Shown piece after piece: positions 36,001 to 43,201 of a DNA stretch of 64,000 nt. The stretch is from Liquidambar formosana. Its lineage: Eukaryota > Streptophyta > Magnoliopsida > Saxifragales > Altingiaceae. Under the pieces are notes generated by a model, which made no database searches, had not been told where the DNA came from, and saw nothing but the letters and a program-made list of their open reading frames with translations. The DNA lies in the NCBI GenBank assembly GCA_039720395.1, contig CM077824.1, forward strand, positions 22,468,013 to 22,532,012, given 5' to 3'. The number at the start of each line of letters is the position of its first letter. Within the stretch, counting starts at the first letter, position 1. A program made the position numbers and the translations under genes.

Positions 36001-39000
36001 GGATCCGTCATTCGTACTCAACCCATGAGGTGCACCTGAGGGATGGGTCTTAGGGCCACCGTTTTGTTCAGGTTCTGATATTTTCTATCAGATGTCTTGA
36101 GCCATCTTTAATGCTATTTCGGATACCTTGGTGGTGTGATCAAGTTTTGCCATTATTGCCTTCAAAGAAGCTTTAAGGTTGAATATGGGGTTGCTAGTTC
36201 CTTCAGCCATCTTAGGTTCAAAGTTTGAGTCCAACCTTAATAAGTTATCACGGAAACAATCTAAGCCTCCTTCAAAAACAAAATCCCTTTTTTAGGCTAT
36301 AACCAAAAATATTTTAACAAGATTTCCATGATTACACTAAATTGATAAGTATGGTCTTATAAAGCATGCCCTTAAGTAGACATCTCATCTCCAAGGGTAG
36401 CTTGAAGTGTAAGATGACATACTAAGGGCATGAAGGTGAATCACTTAGCCTTAGGTTCTAACCATTAACCATCACAAAACTATCAAGAGTCACTTTCCCC
36501 CAATTGTAGGCAAACTATAGGCTAAGTCTAAATATGATATCTCCCTAGTTGGACAGCTCATCCTTAAAAGTGTCCCTTAAGACAAAAGGTGAGGTGACAT
36601 ACTGGGGACATAAACATGAATGAGCCCCTACTTCTTAACCCTTACACAGGCCCCTATTAGTTTACTTTAAAGCCTATGATTAAATGGTCTTAACCCACAC
36701 ACCTTTAATTAGTCACTCCCTCCTTTAGGAAGCCCCTTGGGTGAAGGGTGGAAGTACTTACTAAGGGTATGCGGGTGAGGTCACATAATATTAAGTCTTC
36801 GACCATTACCTAAGGATAAAGTAAACCTAAGCATACAACACATCTTATGATTTCACAAAAGTGAGCATGGCAACATAACATGAGCACAGTCATGACATCA
36901 TTACAATCGATTGTGGGTGCATAAGGGTGAACCAATGGTGCCCTATAAGGCCGTCTACATAGACTACAAAAAGGGTAGGCTAAGGTCCTTCACTTACTTG
37001 AACCAATCTTTATACTTAACCACATGTGGCATCATGAACACTGCGTGGGTCCAGCAATACGTGATTGATTCATTTAATATACCCAATGGTACTAGGCAAG
37101 AGAGGTTAATAGCTTTCGGCCCAACACTTAGAATCATGAAAACCAAGGTTGAGTCTAGGCCTATTATGTGGCAAGAATACATCGAGGGACAATCGAGCCT
37201 ATCATGCAATAATTGCGCACACAATGCAATTAATGAAAACACACAATCAAGCGAATGCATGTGATTGATTTTAATTAAACATAAGAAATTAATTTAGCCC
37301 AATCAAACTTTAAAGAGTCTAGCCCACGAACTCTCTAATGGAGTCGCCAAACTATGAACCCAATAAAATGGCCCACGTAAAATCAAAATGAGTCACCACC
37401 TCATTTTTTAAGGAAAAGAGGAAAACCCTAAAAACATCTTTATTTCCAAAAAAATACCACACATGACTCCATTTTTAGAAGGTAAGGCAAAAGGTTTTTT
37501 GAAAACTAAAGATTATGAATTCGAAGGCTAAGTTACGATATGAGAAGGTTCTAAGCAAAACCTATAGGCACACATATTACCCTAATCGATCTCTTAATTT
37601 AATTGAGCTAAATTAATGTCTCACACACAAAAATCAACATTTATCATCACAAGACAGCATGCATATCATTAATCCATCCATCCAAATAAGCAAATAAAAG
37701 AGAAAATAGAAAAGGAAGAAAGAGCACCTAGGATACTTTGTATCCTAAGGCGGACTTGAACATGAATTGAGCACCTACGTACCTTGTATTAAACGTACAA
37801 GGATCAAAGTCCACGTAGTTTGATTTAGAAGGGGTTATGACCTAATAATGACTTTTGGTAAACCCTAAGTTTTCTTTCAAGAAAATATGGGAAGTTTCCA
37901 AAGTAAGAAGATTATCAAAAATGGACTTTAGAAGATATATGTGGGATTTCAATGAAAAATGGAAAATTTTTAGAAAATGAATTTTTTTTTAAGGAAGGAA
38001 ATCCTAAAAGATTTACCATATCTCTTTATTGTGAAATAACCCAAGAAGGGAGAAGGGAAAGAATAAGGATGAAAAAGGTACTTTCTATATCTACTTACCA
38101 TTTGTAATATTCTCTAAGCGATAGCCAAAAATACCGAATAACCGCCCTTTTTCAATAAAGCGATTACTATACTCACAAGCACCCTTATAGTGCTAAAAAC
38201 AATACGATAATAACAATAAATAAATATGGACAGAAACTATTAAGGCTCTAAATCATCCCAATAATCATGCCAAAGACAAATAATCATAGAATCATAAAAC
38301 CTTAATATGTTCCTGTATGCAATGACCTAGCTTACATGCAATAAAAGTATAAAAGAACATGCAAAAAGATCCTAATAATCATGAGACTATCAAATGTCCA
38401 TTGTTTGCGATTTATGTTTCTCTTAACTCTTTACTTTATACTTGCTTGTCTACTATTTCGATTTATGGTCTTATATATTAATATATTTTGTGATTGCATA
38501 AATGTCCATTGTTTGCATTCAACCCCATTCATCCCCCAGGGTTGTTACTTGGGCCAACATAGCCCATAATTTCCAACACATCACCACAAATTTCCATTTA
38601 AATAAGATTTTCTAGCCTTTAGGACAATCATAATATGAATAAATAATGGAAAATAATTGCACGCATGGTAGAAAAGTAAAAACCCTAACATTTTTTTAAT
38701 GTATAATTTTAAACCCATAAACAAAACTTTAAGAATCTATGTTATCCAACCCATAAATCAATCAAAATCCCCATACACATTATAATACCCATGTATATCA
38801 ACATATCAATGACATAATGAAGTACAAGAAAATACAAGCCTTAAGTCCTAAAATGAAATACAAACCTCCAAGGTGAGAATCAAGCTTCAACGAGTCAAGA
38901 TGGAGTGATGGAAGAGGAGAACACCAAAAGATACTACTAAAGCTCTCAAAAATGCAAAACGCCAAGGTGGCATGCATGAAAACAAGAGCTTAAACCCCAG

Positions 39001-41548
39001 CCCCTACACCTTACACACACATTCTCTCTCTCTCTCTCTCTATTTATCTCTCTTTCATTCTTAGAAACAAAAAACAGGGTCTCCCCTTCTCATTCTTAGA
39101 AACAGAAAACGAGGTGAAAATGTCGGGCTGTGGCTGTGATAAGACATGGCGAGGGCATATGCTTCATTTACAATGTATTAAAAAGCAAAAAAAACAAAAA
39201 CAAAAGCACTCGAACCCTACAATCCCAATCGGTTGGGCTCAGGCAGAATGCTCTGAATGTATATTAGACCCCCTTCCCAATCAATTGGGTTCCGAGAAAC
39301 TAAAAACAAAGGGTACGTAAAAATGTATGCCTCCACCAAATGGCTATCATACCATAAGAGATCATACAAAAATGCATTCAAACATCACATAATCATTCTT
39401 AAATGTGTTAAAATATATAGTTTAGAAGCAACTTCCATGCATGAATCAACCGACATATCACATCAATGTCAACGCTAAGGATGTGTTATGTAACTAAACA
39501 TAGGATTTAATGATTGGATCCAGACTTCCTCTATCATGCACCATCATTACAAGCATGGAGTAAACTATCTATGATATCTTCGATATATTCTGTGTATTGA
39601 AGCCCCTCAATACGATATCTAACTGACATAATTTTTTCACAAAATATCTCTACAATATTTTCAATATTTTTTATATAATTGATGAAATCTCGATATATTT
39701 ATAATATCTTCGTTTTTTTCACATAGTGTTGCCAATATATCGATGATATATTGAGATATTCATTTTCTTGTTATTGTGTCAAAATTATCACATCTTACTC
39801 TTTTAGTATTAATTTATATAAATATTTTAATTTTACTAATAGCTTAAATTAGTGTTATGAAGTAATATCCTTCATTTACTCATTTATAATATTCATTCTT
39901 TCGCTTAGGCACACTTTTTATACCCTAAACAATACATACTTGGCTCATACACATTCAAATTACAATATTTTGATTTTAAACTGTTTATTGGAATCTAAAT
40001 CATTGTTTCCCAAAGTTTCAATGAAAATATATGCTTTTAGCTAATAATATGTCATACCTCTAAATCGATATTAAATTTTTTTATACATCCATCAATATAT
40101 CCGAGATATCTGTATTTTAAGACTCGATATATCTATCAATATCAATATTTAAGTCCTTGATTACTAGTTTGGAAAGAGCATATAAGAGTCGATTGGGTGA
40201 TTGAAGCAAAATGGTGACCATCAAAATTTGTGAAATGTGATATCGGAAATCAGTTTGATCGGTAGTGAAAGATACTAATGTTTTGCTTCCCATTCACCAA
40301 TCATTTTTTTTCTTAAATTGACCATTTCCATTTTTCCTGGGTGATTTAGGTACTGGCACAAGTTTTGGAGTATTGCTTTTGTTTCTTGGTATGTGGTGGT
40401 TGTACAAGATAGTAAAAAGAAGAAAGAAACTTAGGCTCAAAAAAAGGTTCTTTAAACGGAATGGTGGTTTATTATTCGAACAACCTGAATATAATGTAGA
40501 CAAAAGTAAACTCTTCACTTCAAAAGAGCTCGAAAAAGCCACTGATCACTATAATGAGAATCGAATGCTTGGTGAAGGAGGCCAAGGTACTGTTTACAAG
40601 GGAATGTTGGTTGATGGTAGGATCGTAGCAGTCAAAAAGTCCAAAATGGTGGATGAAGGCAAAGTCAAACAATTCATCAATGAGGTTGTCATTCTATCAC
40701 AAATCATCCACATAAACGTGGTTAAGCTTCTTGGATTTTGTTTGGAGACAGAAGTTCCTCTACTTGTTTACGAGTACATCCCTAATGGAACCCTTTCCCA
40801 ATATATTCATAGCCCTAATGAGGAGTTCCCAGTTTCATGGGAAATGCACTTACGGATTGCCGTAGAGGTTGCATCAGCTCTTTATTACTTACATTCAGCA
40901 GCTCGCATACCCATTTATCATCGAGACATTAAGTCTTCAAACATACTTTTAGATGATAAATATCGAGCAAAAGTGTCAGACTTTGGGACTTCAAGAACAA
41001 TTGCTGTGGATCGAACTCACCTGACTACAACTAAACATGTACATGGCACATTTGGGTATTTGGACCCAGGATATTTTCAGTCAGGCCAATTTACAGAAAA
41101 GAGTGATGTTTATAGTTTTGGGGTCGTTCTTGTTGAGCTCTTAACTGGACAAAAACCAATCTCATCAACTGAAAGTGAAGAAGGGAGAAATTTAGTCTCA
41201 GATTTTTTATTTTCAATGAAGGAGAATCGTTGGTCTGATATTATTGATGCTCGAATCTTGAGAGACAGTGACAAAGAACAAATCATGGCGGTTGCTAATC
41301 TCGCAAAAAGATGCTTGAACTTCAATGGGAAAAAAAGGCCTACAATGAATGAAGTTGCAATGGAGTTGGAGAGGATTAAAAATTCAAATGGAGGGTTCAT
41401 AATGCAACGAAATTTTGAACAAGCTGAATACACTGTAACTGAATCAAGTGGGCCCTGGGATGCTGCTTCAACTTCAACCATGCCACCTTTGGATGATAGC
41501 ACAGCCTCATCATTGGACATCCAACCTCTACTCGTGCACACAGTATGA
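8665..41548 (+). CDS. Wall-associated receptor kinase (WAK family), three exons
   Basis: CDS join(8665..9505, 28095..28265, 40350..41548), 736 residues. WAKs are plasma-membrane receptor kinases that bind cell-wall pectin and oligogalacturonides and signal in growth and defence. Residues 1-26 look like a signal peptide. The galacturonan-binding domain starts at [14 protein letters not shown] calcium-binding EGF domain ([13 protein letters not shown]) is built across exons 1 and 2. A membrane span covers about 340-355, followed by a basic stop-transfer stretch. The kinase has GEGGQG (412-417), the ATP lysine K433, HRD (528-530; an RD kinase) and DFG (548-550). Both junctions are GT-AG and phase 1, as is usual for WAKs. 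No stop or frameshift is seen. Introns of 18.6 and 12.1 kb are packed with transposons, so expression should be tested. An in-frame upstream ATG at 8623 would add 14 residues before the signal peptide. Confidence 0.88.
9559..9949. mobile_element. Fold-back MITE, 391 bp, TA target duplication
   Basis: Long inverted repeats run almost from end to end: TTGCCACCACATAAA at the left end and TTTATGTGGTGGCAA at the right, with pairing continuing inward (AAGTAGACTTTTTGGC against its complement). It is flanked by TA at 9557-9558 and 9950-9951, which fits Stowaway/Tc1-mariner-like insertion. It starts 53 nt after the exon 1 donor. Confidence 0.75.
10060..10268 (+). mobile_element. LINE-like or processed 3' tail, truncated
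   Basis: A TG-rich stretch (GTTCTTGTTTGTGATTGTAA) is followed by TTTAATAAAATGG and an A run at about 10250-10266. This is the usual look of a plant L1-type 3' end. The 5' end is undefined and there is no coding sequence. Confidence 0.4.
10430..11102 (-). repeat. Probable 3' LTR of gypsy element A
   Basis: On the minus strand this starts TGTCACCCCCC (plus-strand end at 11102), just beyond the integrase of element A. It has a TATA-like CTCTATAAATAAGG at about 10934-10947. The far end could not be fixed. It holds an AAAT microsatellite (about 10797-10818) and A runs. Confidence 0.4.
11190..13615 (-). pseudogene. Ty3/gypsy element A: RT C-terminal part, RNase H, integrase (decayed)
   Basis: Read on the minus strand from 13615: [12 protein letters not shown] (partly across the nested insertion), NLKKCNL and [18 protein letters not shown] of RT; the FYHRFIQNF motif (about 13380-13340); the RNase H to integrase linker [20 protein letters not shown] (12930-12870); the zinc-finger region [11 protein letters not shown] and SLWEKLI (12715-12660). 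The integrase C-term [13 protein letters not shown] is near 11300-11250. Several stops and frameshifts break it, so it is dead. Order and motifs mark a gypsy pol. The upstream RT half is at 23757-24010. Confidence 0.8.
14152..14990 (-). repeat. 3' LTR of chromovirus B (inner boundary approximate)
   Basis: Begins on the plus strand with TGTCACAACC and resembles 23365-23461. It continues through an A/T tract and a GGGTGAGTAAAACTCAGTAGG segment typical of chromovirus LTRs. Two similar short blocks (ATCCCTATTTGGGA, ATCCCTACTTGGAA) occur near 14840 and 14888. The join to Tat element D lies somewhere near 14.95-15.1 kb and was not resolved. Confidence 0.5.
15503..16477 (-). pseudogene. Plant mobile domain (PMD) gene carried antisense in Tat element D
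   Basis: Exon 1 is 16477-16328 ([10 protein letters not shown]..., 50 codons) and ends at a good donor CAG|GTATGT. The acceptor GGCAG at about 15821-15817 opens exon 2. Exon 2 reads [17 protein letters not shown], then after a frame change [39 protein letters not shown] and [15 protein letters not shown], ending at a stop at 15503-15505. The pattern AE(R/K)W(W)D...TxHxxxGExTxTPxDxxxLTxLxVxGPPVxF is the PMD signature shared by MAIN/MAIL proteins and by extra ORFs of transposons. A minus-strand TATA (GCTATAAAAGG, about 16582-16592) lies about 110 nt upstream of the ATG. The C-terminal half of the domain is missing and one frameshift is present, so it is probably not functional. A TA microsatellite fills the intron. 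Confidence 0.65.
15905..18290. repeat. Clusters of TGCGTACGCA-like palindromes (about 22 copies)
   Basis: Clusters occur at about 15914-15990 (4), 16626-16765 (7), 16822-16858 (2), 17525-17605 (4) and 18184-18285 (5). Consensus GTGCGTACGCAY has a self-complementary core. Spacing is irregular (about 15-35 bp within clusters). One set lies in the upstream region of the antisense PMD gene and another inside the LTR. Confidence 0.8.
17388..18685 (+). repeat. 3' LTR of Tat element D
   Basis: Starts TGTAGACACCTCATTTTGTC right after the polypurine tract and ends TGCTCACA. It includes the Tat-type block GGTGCCTAACACCTTCCC (18491-18508) and GGTGGCGATTCC (18592-18603). Five TGCGTACGCA-like motifs at 18184-18285 and four at 17525-17605 lie in it. 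TTCCT follows as probable right TSD. Confidence 0.7.
18691..18895 (-). pseudogene. Chromovirus B: integrase C-terminus and chromodomain
   Basis: The minus strand encodes [38 protein letters not shown] and NHHGVEE. This is the usual chromovirus tail in which the chromodomain directs integration to chromatin marks. It is cut after GVEE by element D. Confidence 0.8.
19073..19990 (-). pseudogene. Chromovirus B: integrase
   Basis: The minus strand reads into the integrase core, ending with [20 protein letters not shown] (a DGQSERT-type motif), [28 protein letters not shown] and CWTE. The 5' part (19470-19980) is in broken frames but retains the zinc-finger and core region. Stops and frameshifts are present. 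Confidence 0.75.
19979..21285 (-). pseudogene. Chromovirus B: reverse transcriptase and RNase H
   Basis: RT motifs at 21285-20998: [38 protein letters not shown]. RNase H at 20305-19979: [40 protein letters not shown]. The region between is frame-shifted but collinear. Confidence 0.8.
21416..21808 (-). pseudogene. Chromovirus B: aspartic protease
   Basis: Active-site region [11 protein letters not shown] (usually DSGATHSF; here Ser to Pro and Ala to Ser), then [12 protein letters not shown]. Open over 130 residues on the minus strand. Confidence 0.8.
21864..23144 (-). pseudogene. Chromovirus B: gag
   Basis: Starts [10 protein letters not shown] at 23144 on the minus strand, with a stop after 66 residues. 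It then continues in shifted frames with a typical gag body and a Gln/Gly-rich segment around 21.9-22.0 kb. Dead copy. Confidence 0.7.
23344..23358 (-). promoter_or_regulatory. Primer binding site of chromovirus B
   Basis: The minus strand reads TGGTATCAAAGTTGG just after the LTR end, a decayed initiator-Met tRNA site (usually TGGTATCAGAGC). Confidence 0.65.
23757..24010 (-). pseudogene. Ty3/gypsy element A: N-terminal half of reverse transcriptase
   Basis: The minus strand encodes [45 protein letters not shown] and, after a frameshift, [11 protein letters not shown], all RT motifs preceding the YxDD box. Sequence then runs to AACTATAGCAAGACTGA at the junction with solo LTR F. Joined across F, it continues in frame into the RT half at 13615. 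The segment between the SNT motif and the YSKTEEEH motif, including the catalytic YxDD, is deleted. Confidence 0.75.
24396..24407 (-). promoter_or_regulatory. Primer binding site of gypsy element E
   Basis: The minus strand reads TGGTATCAGATG, eight bases after the LTR end at 24416: a near-perfect initiator-Met tRNA primer site. Confidence 0.65.
24416..26750 (-). repeat. 5' LTR of a gypsy element E (right end approximate)
   Basis: On the plus strand it starts TGTCATGGCCC next to the PBS. It resembles the chromovirus B LTR (GGCCC(T/C)(C/T)GCGCG and GAATA(A/G)G blocks near 25107 and 14799). A TATA (TATATAGG) lies at about 26331-26338 on the minus strand. It probably represents a related chromovirus whose coding part is lost, or the 5' LTR of element A; its text differs from the probable A LTR at 11.1 kb. 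Confidence 0.5.
25810..26087 (-). repeat. 139-bp tandem duplication inside LTR E
   Basis: Copies start at 25810 and 25949. Shared text includes CCTCCAAATG, GTC(C/T)AAA(C/T)CCTAACTCCAAAA and GATTAAGAGGAGAA. They are about 85-90% alike by eye. Confidence 0.75.
27021..27149 (-). mobile_element. tRNA-derived SINE
   Basis: On the minus strand: an A-box-like TAGTAGCATGTC (27140-27129), a B-box GGTTTCGACTCC (27093-27082), then GTGTGTGTCTCTTACTTAGCCC and a 31-nt A tail (27051-27021). Length, boxes and tail fit a short plant SINE. Confidence 0.6.
27150..27640 (+). repeat. LTR-like segment with TATA box
   Basis: GCCTATAAATAGGCC at about 27309-27323 is a strong plant TATA context. Downstream AATAATAAAG could serve as a polyadenylation signal. 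Ends and partner were not found, so this may be a solo LTR or intron-captured promoter. Confidence 0.3.
28095..28265 (+). CDS. WAK exon 2: calcium-binding EGF domain
   Basis: The acceptor TTTTGCAG ends at 28094 and the donor ATAG|GTATGA begins at 28266. The 171 nt, with the leftover G from exon 1, encode [12 protein letters not shown], then [15 protein letters not shown] and a linker ending KVVVIG. The DxDEC start and the NTPGSYxCxC motif mark EGF-Ca. It is phase 1 on both sides and is the only host coding DNA between 9.5 and 40.3 kb. Confidence 0.9.
28692..28937 (-). pseudogene. Ty1/copia RNase H fragment
   Basis: The minus strand reads [29 protein letters not shown] and YYFFLGV, which is the copia RNase H start (FTDSDWAGSxxDRRSTTGY). 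It is truncated on the right exactly where LTR C begins. Confidence 0.75.
28938..31716 (-). repeat. 3' LTR of Tat element C
   Basis: 2,779 bp, TGT...ACA ends. Minus-strand TATA CCTTATAAATAC at about 30749-30738. GATGGCGACTCC sits about 35-50 nt from its inner 3' end, as in other Tat LTRs. Confidence 0.75.
31965..32790. repeat. GGTCAATACTC minisatellite in element C
   Basis: Dozens of degenerate copies of GGTCAAYACTC alternate with GAGTA(A/G) steps. Higher-order units of about 65 bp are visible between 32110 and 32320. It lies next to the 3' LTR on the coding-strand side, where Tat/Ogre elements are known to breed tandem repeats. Confidence 0.8.
32791..34945. other. Non-coding interior of element C
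   Basis: Polypyrimidine tracts (about 33357-33386, 34130-34166, 34390-34430). Three copies of a block like CCCTAACTTTTGCCTAGG plus GGTTTTCAACCTAA occur near 33255, 33302 and 34170. No pol ORF seen. Confidence 0.5.
34950..36021 (-). pseudogene. Tat element C: gag and gag-pro linker
   Basis: Minus strand from 36021: [12 protein letters not shown], a charged region, [20 protein letters not shown] and HLKMYVRTM, a stop, then [40 protein letters not shown] and [20 protein letters not shown]: the canonical Tat gag order. Further on (35.0-35.4 kb) broken frames still show the [13 protein letters not shown] and CEFHQGKGHSTD-like region. Stops show that it is dead. Confidence 0.75.
36022..37340 (-). 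other. Leader of element C between PBS and gag
   Basis: AT-rich, many short repeats such as ACATACTAAGGGCATGAAGGTGA (near 36417, 36597 and 36757). A 117-codon plus-strand frame at 36911-37264 matches nothing recognised. Confidence 0.45.
37353..38395 (-). repeat. 5' LTR of Tat element C, truncated
   Basis: Matches 28938-29960 with scattered differences. It breaks off near 38395 after ATGAGACTATCAAAT. It includes an about 40-nt insertion at about 38317-38358 absent from the other LTR. Confidence 0.7.
38396..39480. repeat. Decayed LTR-like segment
   Basis: AATGTCCATTGTTTGC occurs twice (near 38396 and 38502). Text resembling LTR E follows, with a CT microsatellite near 39024 and two CCCAATC(G/A)(G/A)TTGGG-type palindromes at about 39222-39235 and 39276-39289. 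No coding sequence. Confidence 0.3.
39540..40160. repeat. CGATATAT-rich intron segment
   Basis: More than ten ATATC/CGATAT motifs, e.g. CAATATATCGATGATATATT near 39732. This could be a degraded inverted-repeat element; no ends found. Confidence 0.3.
40350..41548 (+). CDS. WAK exon 3: transmembrane segment and Ser/Thr kinase
   Basis: The acceptor GATTTAG ends at 40349; the first two bases complete a Gly codon. The exon encodes the membrane span ([15 protein letters not shown]), the juxtamembrane [12 protein letters not shown] motif and the whole kinase: [55 protein letters not shown] and [16 protein letters not shown]. An acidic, Ser/Thr-rich tail follows. The usual catalytic residues are all present. 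TGA at 41546-41548. Confidence 0.93.
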
Positions 41549-41582
41549 TGAATGAGAAGATTCATCTATCTATCTATCCATC

Positions 41583-41720
41583 TATATATATATATATATA
41601 TCATTCCATGTCGTAGAAGCTTGAGAATACTCTAAGTTGTATCCTTATATATATATATATATATATATATATCATTCCATGTCGTAGAAGCTTGAGAATA
41701 CTCTAAGTTGTATCCTTAAA
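41583..41720 (+). repeat. 71-bp tandem duplication in WAK 3' flank
   Basis: TCATTCCATGTCGTAGAAGC and the following 26 nt occur at 41601 and 41672, each preceded by a TA microsatellite. Probably in the 3' UTR. Confidence 0.8.
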
Positions 41721-42984
41721 ATGTTTATGGGAATCATCTCAGGGGAGAAATCTATCTTAGAACATGCTTTAAGCTAGTGTGAACAATAAGAAATCTTCAA
41801 GTTGTCTTTAAAATGCATCTTGCTTGGAAATACTGCCAGTTTACAGTACATTTTATTTTGATAGTAACATGTTGGAGATCTTGTTTGCATTGCATATTAA
41901 TGTGCCTGATCGGCTAAAGCCATCCATGTCATGAAGGCTAATTTTGTCATTGATGCAGTCCACACCACCAAGCAAGCTAGGTTTTTAGTTTATATAAGAG
42001 TAAGCCTATTTTTCATACTAGTGAAGCCGTGAAGGTCTACGATTATTCCCTTTAAACTCTGTACCGTGGATCATAAAGCCAACATCTAGAACCTTTCCTC
42101 AATTGTGTCTCCATTTCATTTTGCATTGATCTAGGGGGCATGAAATTTTTGCTGTAATGGTTTTGCTCATGAAAAGAGGTGCTTTTAGATGGTGGAATGT
42201 TTATTTAGAAACTACTCTATTCTAATCAATGAAGGTCGATCTGAACGATTTCTTTAAACTTAAAGTGGTCTTAGCCAAAAGGATCCTTTGTCCATTTACA
42301 TGGTTATAGAAAGGGGAACAAGAGGTTCTTTGGAACCAAATATATAAAATCTTCGGGTCACAAGATGATCAAAATTCATTACATTTGTCCACAATTAGTG
42401 GATGTCGGAATTATATTGATTGGATTAAAAGTGAAAAGAGTGGGAATCTTATAAGCAAACCACTGGCTATGAATTACCTCCCAACACCCTAATGAGTTTG
42501 TAGCAATTGATCAGCTTCTAACCAGCTTTTTGCTCCTGTCAAGGATTTTTCACCGCCAAAAAAAAAAAGAAAAAAGGATGCAACCTCAGGCAAGTTAATC
42601 GACGCAGAAAAATTGGGTGATAAAGCATATGAATATAGGCACACACATAGATATCTTATGTGGATTTATACAAATGAACCAAGTTTCCTCTTCAATAACC
42701 CGCTTTGTCCCTAATGAGGCACCTGCGACAGCACTACAGCAGGACGACCTAGATTGCTATACGAGCTTCGGTGTTAAGCTTAGGCCCATCCAGCAGGAGG
42801 AAAGGTCCAAAAAACCAAAGAAGGGCTTACGAGACTGTTGGCTGAGTTTAGGGCCGTTAGAGCTTTAAGGTCCGAATGTATTAAAACCCTATATGTACTT
42901 TATAATTTTTTGGGGTGCAAAAACATATATACCCGAAAAGAATAAATAAAAATAAAGATATGGCGGTTAAGTAAAGACATGCTG
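41721..42984. other. Intergenic, no gene recognised
   Basis: AT-rich spacer between WAK and PPR loci; A tract at 42559-42577. A short open frame (42617-42868) has no recognisable features. Confidence 0.5.
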
Positions 42985-43100
42985 ATATATATTATATCAA
43001 TACCCACATTGGAGGTTATATCTCGTGTCATTAGTGGGCTACGGGAAACATTAACCAATGCACGGGGTATAACCCCCAATGCATGGTGCTGATATAACTA
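42985..43100. mobile_element. MITE-like inverted-repeat element, copy 2
   Basis: Imperfect inverted arms: CATTGGAGGTTATATCTCGTG at the left pairs with CACGGGGTATAACCCCCAATG at the right. The outer ends are near ATATCA / TGATAT. Related to 3935-4055. Confidence 0.55.
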
Positions 43101-43201
43101 ATATCATCACCCTATAAACCCTAAGGTGTAAAGGCTAATTCTACACGAGAGAAATTGCAATACCCTCTGAAATCCTAGTATATGGTGAAGCATCTGACGA
43201 A

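Larger units (their letters stand above)
28938..38395 (-). mobile_element. Tat-type gypsy element C, gag only
   Basis: The LTR at 28938-31716 and a truncated partner at 37353 to about 38395 are clearly similar over 1 kb. The minus strand starts TGTCACACCCC and ends GAGTTCACA. Inside lie a polypurine tract (ATGAGGGGC, 31732-31718), a PBS (TTTGGCGACTCC, about 37352-37341) and gag. Tat markers include TACGTAGGCAGC (minus strand, near 34020). No RT, RNase H or integrase is recognisable in the 3.2 kb between gag and the 3' LTR. Confidence 0.75.
28266..40349 (+). other. WAK intron 2, 12,084 bp
   Basis: Bounded by GTATGA and GATTTAG. It starts with a C/T tract (about 28325-28349) and a TA microsatellite, then a copia scrap, Tat element C, LTR fragments and a CGATAT-rich segment. 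Confidence 0.85.

Noticed and set aside
36911..37264. 117-codon plus-strand frame
   Set aside because: Lies in the leader of minus-strand element C; no recognisable domain.
40294..41565. Minus-strand frames opposite WAK exon 3
   Set aside because: Antisense shadows of the kinase.
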